Source: an uncultured Bryobacterales bacterium (lineage in GTDB: Bacteria; Acidobacteriota; Terriglobia; Bryobacterales; UBA6623). From it: 64,000 nucleotides of DNA. Of the stretch, positions 60,335-64,000 are shown in pieces. Position 1 is the first letter of the stretch; each line of letters opens with the position of its first letter. The stretch spans positions 124,001-188,000 of the forward strand of contig CATOTH010000007.1 in the NCBI GenBank assembly GCA_951813065.1, read 5' to 3'. Below the pieces are notes generated by a model. That model ran no database searches. It saw only the letters and a program-made list of their open reading frames with translations, and had not been told where the DNA came from. The position numbers and the translations under genes are program-made.

Positions 60335-62275
60335 CTACACCCGGTGAAAGGCCTTGAGGATGTCCTGGGTCCCGTACTTGAGCGCGATCGGCCTGCCGTG
60401 AGGGCACGACATCGGGCATTCGGATCGCGCTAACTCATCCAGCAGCCAGCGCATCTTTTCCGTGGTCAGCGGCATGTTGATCTTGATCGCCGCATGGCAG
60501 GCGATTGTCGCCGCCATGCGCTTGCGCAACTCGCCCAACCCGGGTCCGTCCGATCGGTCCCGTGACTCATCCAGCATGTCGTTCAGAAGCGACTCGACCT
60601 GGGAGGGGGAAAGCTCGGCAGGCACCGCCTTGACAGCCACAGCGCGACCTCCGAATGGCTCGATTTCGAAGCCGTTCCCGCGGAACTCCTCCGCGACCTC
60701 TTCGTACAGCACCATCTGCCCGGGAGTGAGAGTCATCACGATGGGTTCCAGCAGGCTCTGCGCGAGGGCTCGATCGTGCAAGCGGTCGGCAAGCACTTTC
60801 TCGAACAGGATCCGCTCGTGCGCAACATGCTGGTCAATGATCCACAGGCCGTCTTCTCCCGCGGCGACGATGAAGCTATCGTGAATCTGTCCAAGTAGCT
60901 TCAAGCCGCTCAGATTGACGAGACTCGTGGGCCTGCGATCGTCCAACGGGGCGTGGACGTGATCGCTATGGCCGTTGGCCGCAGGCGCCGGCGATGTCCC
61001 CTCGATCGCGGCCGTCGGTTCATTCGGCAAGCTTCGCAATGAATCCGGGGAAACGCCTCCTGTCTCCCCCGCGCCGGTGGTGAAAGGCGCTCGCTGAGCG
61101 AAGGGCAGGTCCGGCTGCCCGCTGTAGCCGGACAACGAAAAGGGCCGCTTCGGAGCGGGCGGGGCGCCGCCCGTCCGAACTGGCTCGGACGGCACATCCT
61201 GGGCTGCGATACCGGGAACAGGCAGCCCGGATGCAGGCTTTGACGCAATGAGTTGCCCCCGGATTGAATCCTTCACCAGGTCGAACACTTCGGAAGGCGA
61301 CCGAAAACGGACTTCCGTCTTGGCCGGATGCACGTTGACATCGACGGCGGCGGGCGGGATTTCGAGGAACAAGAGTGCGAAGGGAAAAACACCTTTCGGC
61401 ATCAAGTGCTCGTAGCCGGCGAGAATCGCTCGCTGAATCAGGCTGTCCCGCACCAACCGTTGGTTCACGAAGATGTAGACAGAATTGCGATTGCGGCGCT
61501 GGTCCTGTGGCTCGGAAACGAATCCACTGATGCGCATTGCGGCAGTCTCCGGTTCATTCCCGTACCTGGCAGCCGCCAGGGGCAACTGCCTCTCGACGGG
61601 ATCGAGTTCGACCAAGCGATCGAGCACGTCTCCACCAAACACTTGGTACACCCGTTCCCTGCGTGATGCAACCGGTGTCACCGCGAGGAGGACGCCGGAC
61701 TCGTTCCGCAAATCGATCGACTTGTCCAGGTTGGCCAAGCTGTAGTGAGTCGCGATCCGGACGACATGAGCAAGCTCCGTTTTCTCGGTACGCAGGAACT
61801 TGCGTCGAGCAGGAAGGTTGTAGAACAAGTTCCGCACAGAGACGACCGTGCCGGCCGCTAGAGCCTCGTCGCGCACATCACGCAAGCGCCCGCCGTGAAT
61901 CTCTACAGCGGTTCCGGCTTCCTCATCCGCCGCGCGCGTCCGCAGCAAGACTCTTGAGACGCTGGCAATCGAGGGCAGGGCCTCGCCACGGAATCCGAGG
62001 GTGGCAATGGAAAGCAAGTCGTCGGCCTTGCGCAACTTGCTTGTGGCGTGCCGTTCGAAGGCCAGCATGGCATCGTCGCGACTCATGCCGGAGCCGTTGT
62101 CTCGTACCTCGATCAAGCTGCGGCCGCCGCCTCTCAACTCGATTCGCAAGCGCGACGCCCCTGCGTCAAGCGCATTCTCAATCAACTCCTTGCAAACGGA
62201 CGCCGGACGCTCCACTACCTCGCCCGCAGCGATTTGGTTGGCGACCCTATCGGAAAGTACTTGGATGCGGCCCAC
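60335..62275 (-). CDS. mutL: DNA mismatch repair protein MutL
   Basis: A 646-residue MutL from GTG 62,275. The GHKL ATPase N-terminus is complete: IAAGEVVERPASVCKELIEN, DNGSGMSRDDAMLAFERHAT, SKLRKADDLLSIATLGFRGE and NVHPAKTEVRF. A Pro-rich linker spans about 330-450. The C-terminus holds DQHVAHERILFE, close to the endonuclease motif DQHA-x2-E-x4-E with Val for Ala, plus ACHAAIKINMP and CPHGRPIALKYG. This suggests a nicking MutL, as in bacteria lacking MutH. The pairing with MutS is not visible here. Confidence 0.93.
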   Translation of the reverse strand: MGRIQVLSDRVANQIAAGEVVERPASVCKELIENALDAGASRLRIELRGGGRSLIEVRDNGSGMSRDDAMLAFERHATSKLRKADDLLSIATLGFRGEALPSIASVSRVLLRTRAADEEAGTAVEIHGGRLRDVRDEALAAGTVVSVRNLFYNLPARRKFLRTEKTELAHVVRIATHYSLANLDKSIDLRNESGVLLAVTPVASRRERVYQVFGGDVLDRLVELDPVERQLPLAAARYGNEPETAAMRISGFVSEPQDQRRNRNSVYIFVNQRLVRDSLIQRAILAGYEHLMPKGVFPFALLFLEIPPAAVDVNVHPAKTEVRFRSPSEVFDLVKDSIRGQLIASKPASGLPVPGIAAQDVPSEPVRTGGAPPAPKRPFSLSGYSGQPDLPFAQRAPFTTGAGETGGVSPDSLRSLPNEPTAAIEGTSPAPAANGHSDHVHAPLDDRRPTSLVNLSGLKLLGQIHDSFIVAAGEDGLWIIDQHVAHERILFEKVLADRLHDRALAQSLLEPIVMTLTPGQMVLYEEVAEEFRGNGFEIEPFGGRAVAVKAVPAELSPSQVESLLNDMLDESRDRSDGPGLGELRKRMAATIACHAAIKINMPLTTEKMRWLLDELARSECPMSCPHGRPIALKYGTQDILKAFHRV

Positions 62276-62655
62276 TACGCGCCTTGCTATTCCTAGTCTC
62301 AGAGTAGCGCGTTACCGGAACCCGACGGAATCCGGATGGTCCTCCCGCGAGTTGAGTCAGCGGTCCCTGGGGACTGTCCTGGAAGAGGTACGGGGAACCG
62401 ACCAAGGGGACTTGGCTTTCCCCTCTGAGCCGCGGAGGCATCGAGTTCCCTTCGGTGCTCCGGGCCTGCACGCAACGATGGGCCGTCCCAGCGACGCATT
62501 CGCGTACAACCATCCCGATGCCATCGAGTCGTGCCACCTGCACAACCCACCTGCACGCTGGACAGCCGGGCGGGCACGAGGTCAATAGCCATTCCAGGCT
62601 CAAGTGTCCGGTTCCGGACGCGGTGGCGCGTCCGGCCGCGGGTATACTCGTTTCG
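62276..62655. other. Divergent region between mutL and the dehalogenase-like gene
   Basis: No gene is supported; open frames here are arginine-rich and lack start signals. It should contain promoters for both genes; GGTATACT at 62,641 is a possible -10 for the right-hand gene. Confidence 0.4.
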
Positions 62656-63453
62656 ATGCGACACGTGCGCTGCTCTGCACTGACACGTCGGTCGCTCGTA
62701 TTGCTTGCCGTGCCAGCATGTGCCGCTCGAGCCCAGCGGATCCCGGACGTGCGGGCGCTGACGTTCGACGTATTCGGAACCGTCGTGGACTGGAGGTCAA
62801 GCCTGATTCGCGAAGGCGAGGCTCTCGGGCGTTCCAAGGGACTTCAAGTGGACTGGGCTGCATTCGCCGACAGTTGGAGGGACGGCTACGGACCAGCGAT
62901 GCGTCGTGTGCGAACGGGGGACTTGCCTTGGAAGACGATCGACGAGCTTCACCGCATGATTCTGGACGAACTCATCGAGCGATTTGCCATCGAGGGCTTG
63001 AGCGAACGCGAGAAGGACAACTTCAACCGGGCATGGCACCGGCTGACCCCGTGGCCGGACGCGGTTGAAGGACTCTCCCGGCTCAGGAGCAAGTACGTTG
63101 TAGCTTCGCTTTCGAACGGCAATGTCTCCTTGCTCAAGAACATGGGCGAGCACGCCGGACTGCCGTGGGACGTCGTGCTCTCCGCCGAACTCGCGGGGCG
63201 GTACAAACCTGACCGCGAAGTGTACTTGAAAGCCGCGGAGCTGCTTGACCTGGTACCGCGGACGGTGATGATGGTAGCCGCTCACAAGGGCGACCTGAGG
63301 GCCGCGGCCGCGGCCGGCTTCCGAACGGCGTTCGTGCCGCGACCACTGGAACGGCCCAACCGTCGTATCGATCTCTCGTACGACCGAGCTTTCGACGTGA
63401 ATGCCAGGGACTTCCTCGAGCTTGCCGACCTGCTCGGGGTCCCTGCCGTTTGA
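62656..63453 (+). CDS. Exported haloacid dehalogenase-like hydrolase
   Basis: A 265-residue HAD-superfamily protein of the type II haloacid dehalogenase group. VRALTFDVFGTVVDWRSSL holds the nucleophile Asp 38, SLSNGNVSLLKNMGEHAGLP the Ser motif, LAGRYKPDREVYLKAAELLD the Lys motif, and VMMVAAHKGDLRAAAAAGF the acidic motif. Unusually, it begins with a Tat-like signal (MRHVRCSALTRRSLVLLAVP), while the family is normally cytoplasmic. ATG 62,656 is chosen because it opens that signal. The substrate could be a haloacid or another small phosphate-free acid; not certain. Confidence 0.85.
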   Translation: MRHVRCSALTRRSLVLLAVPACAARAQRIPDVRALTFDVFGTVVDWRSSLIREGEALGRSKGLQVDWAAFADSWRDGYGPAMRRVRTGDLPWKTIDELHRMILDELIERFAIEGLSEREKDNFNRAWHRLTPWPDAVEGLSRLRSKYVVASLSNGNVSLLKNMGEHAGLPWDVVLSAELAGRYKPDREVYLKAAELLDLVPRTVMMVAAHKGDLRAAAAAGFRTAFVPRPLERPNRRIDLSYDRAFDVNARDFLELADLLGVPAV

Positions 63454-63621
63454 CGTCCCGCACCGCCAGCAGTCTCTCCGAGCCGCCGCTCCAGCGCTGC
63501 CTTCCCAAGCCGCTCCCGCGATCGGAAACTCCCGGGAATGCCCCGCTGGAACAATCCCCGGCGCCGCGATTCCAAGTAACCTAGGCCGGCGGAAATCGGC
63601 CAACACTAGGAGGGATCGCTA

Positions 63622-64000
63622 GTGTTCGAGCAATCCAGCCTTGAGGAGGCGACAGTAGCCCGGGGCTGGAGTTTCGCAGGCTCCCTGGTGCTCCAGGTCA
63701 TAGGGCTCGTCGGCTTGATCCTGCTGCCACTTCTCAACACGTACGAAATCGATCCTACCGTGTGGGCTCGAAGATCCTTCGGCCTGGCTGTTCCTCCCCC
63801 GCCAGCTCCGCCTCCACCCCGCGTCCGCCCGGCGCCGAAGCCCGTGAGAGTGCGCTACACAGCAGACTTCCGCGCCCCGTCGGCGATTCCCGAGAACGTT
63901 GCAGTCCTGTTCGACTCCGGCGAGCTGGCATCTCCGATCGCGGGTATGGCTGCAGCACAGGGACCTCCGGGTGGATTGGGCATTCCGGGAAGCGCGGGGG
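63622..64000 (+). CDS. TonB-like energy transducer, N-terminal part
   Basis: Partial, cut by the window end. GTG 63,622 follows AGGAGG. One membrane helix (SLVLQVIGLVGLILLPLL) near residue 23-40 is followed by a proline-rich stretch (AVPPPPAPPPPRVRPAPKP) and a Gly/Pro-rich region. This matches a TonB-type protein that spans the periplasm. The C-terminal receptor-binding domain is beyond the window. It could energise receptors such as that at 28,223-30,730. Confidence 0.7.
   Translation, partial: MFEQSSLEEATVARGWSFAGSLVLQVIGLVGLILLPLLNTYEIDPTVWARRSFGLAVPPPPAPPPPRVRPAPKPVRVRYTADFRAPSAIPENVAVLFDSGELASPIAGMAAAQGPPGGLGIPGSAG

Noticed and set aside
1-64000. CRISPR array or rRNA operon
   Set aside because: No regularly spaced direct repeats and no rRNA-like conserved segments were seen on reading the window.

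Overview
The window reads as G+C-rich chromosomal DNA of a heterotrophic bacterium, most likely an acidobacterium. The main clues are a DUF1587/1592/1588/1585 cytochrome-like protein paired with a DUF1552 protein, a receptor-like barrel with an N-terminal carboxypeptidase-regulatory domain, formylglycine sulfatases, DUF1080 proteins, a YHYH protein and many exported esterases with Tat or lipoprotein signals. Planctomycetes and Verrucomicrobia share several of these families, so the phylum call is an inference.

Region 1 (about 1-13,800) is a decaying accessory island. It holds six type II toxin-antitoxin modules in different states. Three look intact: RelBE-like at 6,650-7,133, a RelE/HigB-like pair at 7,552-8,036 and MazEF-like at 10,154-10,733. 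In three the toxin is broken while the antitoxin reads through: BrnT-like with a stop at codon 5, a FitB/VapC-like PIN toxin with a stop at codon 24, and a VapC cut to 35 codons. Between them lie fragments of mobile and defence genes: IS21 istB (two copies), IS256, IS91, IS6 and IS630 transposases, two tyrosine integrases, an ArdC-like antirestriction gene and the C-terminal part of a type III Mod methyltransferase. Two tandem outer-membrane barrel paralogues and an ankyrin gene frameshifted at a G run are also here.

Region 2 (about 14,100-46,100) is catabolic and envelope chromosome. In order it has a DUF305-DUF305-LVIVD fusion, an MscS channel, a sialidase-like propeller, a serine hydrolase, a GNAT enzyme next to a DUF1080 protein, an exported amidohydrolase followed by a sulfatase, an 835-residue outer-membrane receptor-like protein, DinB, an acyl-CoA synthetase-ACP-acyltransferase fusion, a GyrI-like protein, a radical SAM protein, PhzF, a sulfatase/YHYH-EF-hand pair, a DUF6351 esterase, and an NHL propeller followed by an alpha/beta hydrolase.

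Region 3 (about 46,200-50,500) is a second, smaller decay zone: an IS1634-like transposase end, a multiply broken DUF1080 gene and a serine recombinase without its catalytic serine, then an intact LysE exporter and a spondin-domain protein.

Region 4 (50,900-64,000) holds the DUF1592/DUF1552/ankyrin operon, a methyltransferase, a dead alpha/beta hydrolase, a small membrane protein beside a methylmalonyl-CoA mutase catalytic subunit, mutL, an exported haloacid dehalogenase-like protein and the start of a TonB-like gene that runs off the window.

I found no CRISPR array, rRNA or complete tRNA. The features most worth follow-up are the asymmetric loss of toxins, the integrase-IstB chimera, the acyl-CoA synthetase-ACP-PlsC fusion, the orphan radical SAM protein and the exported operons.
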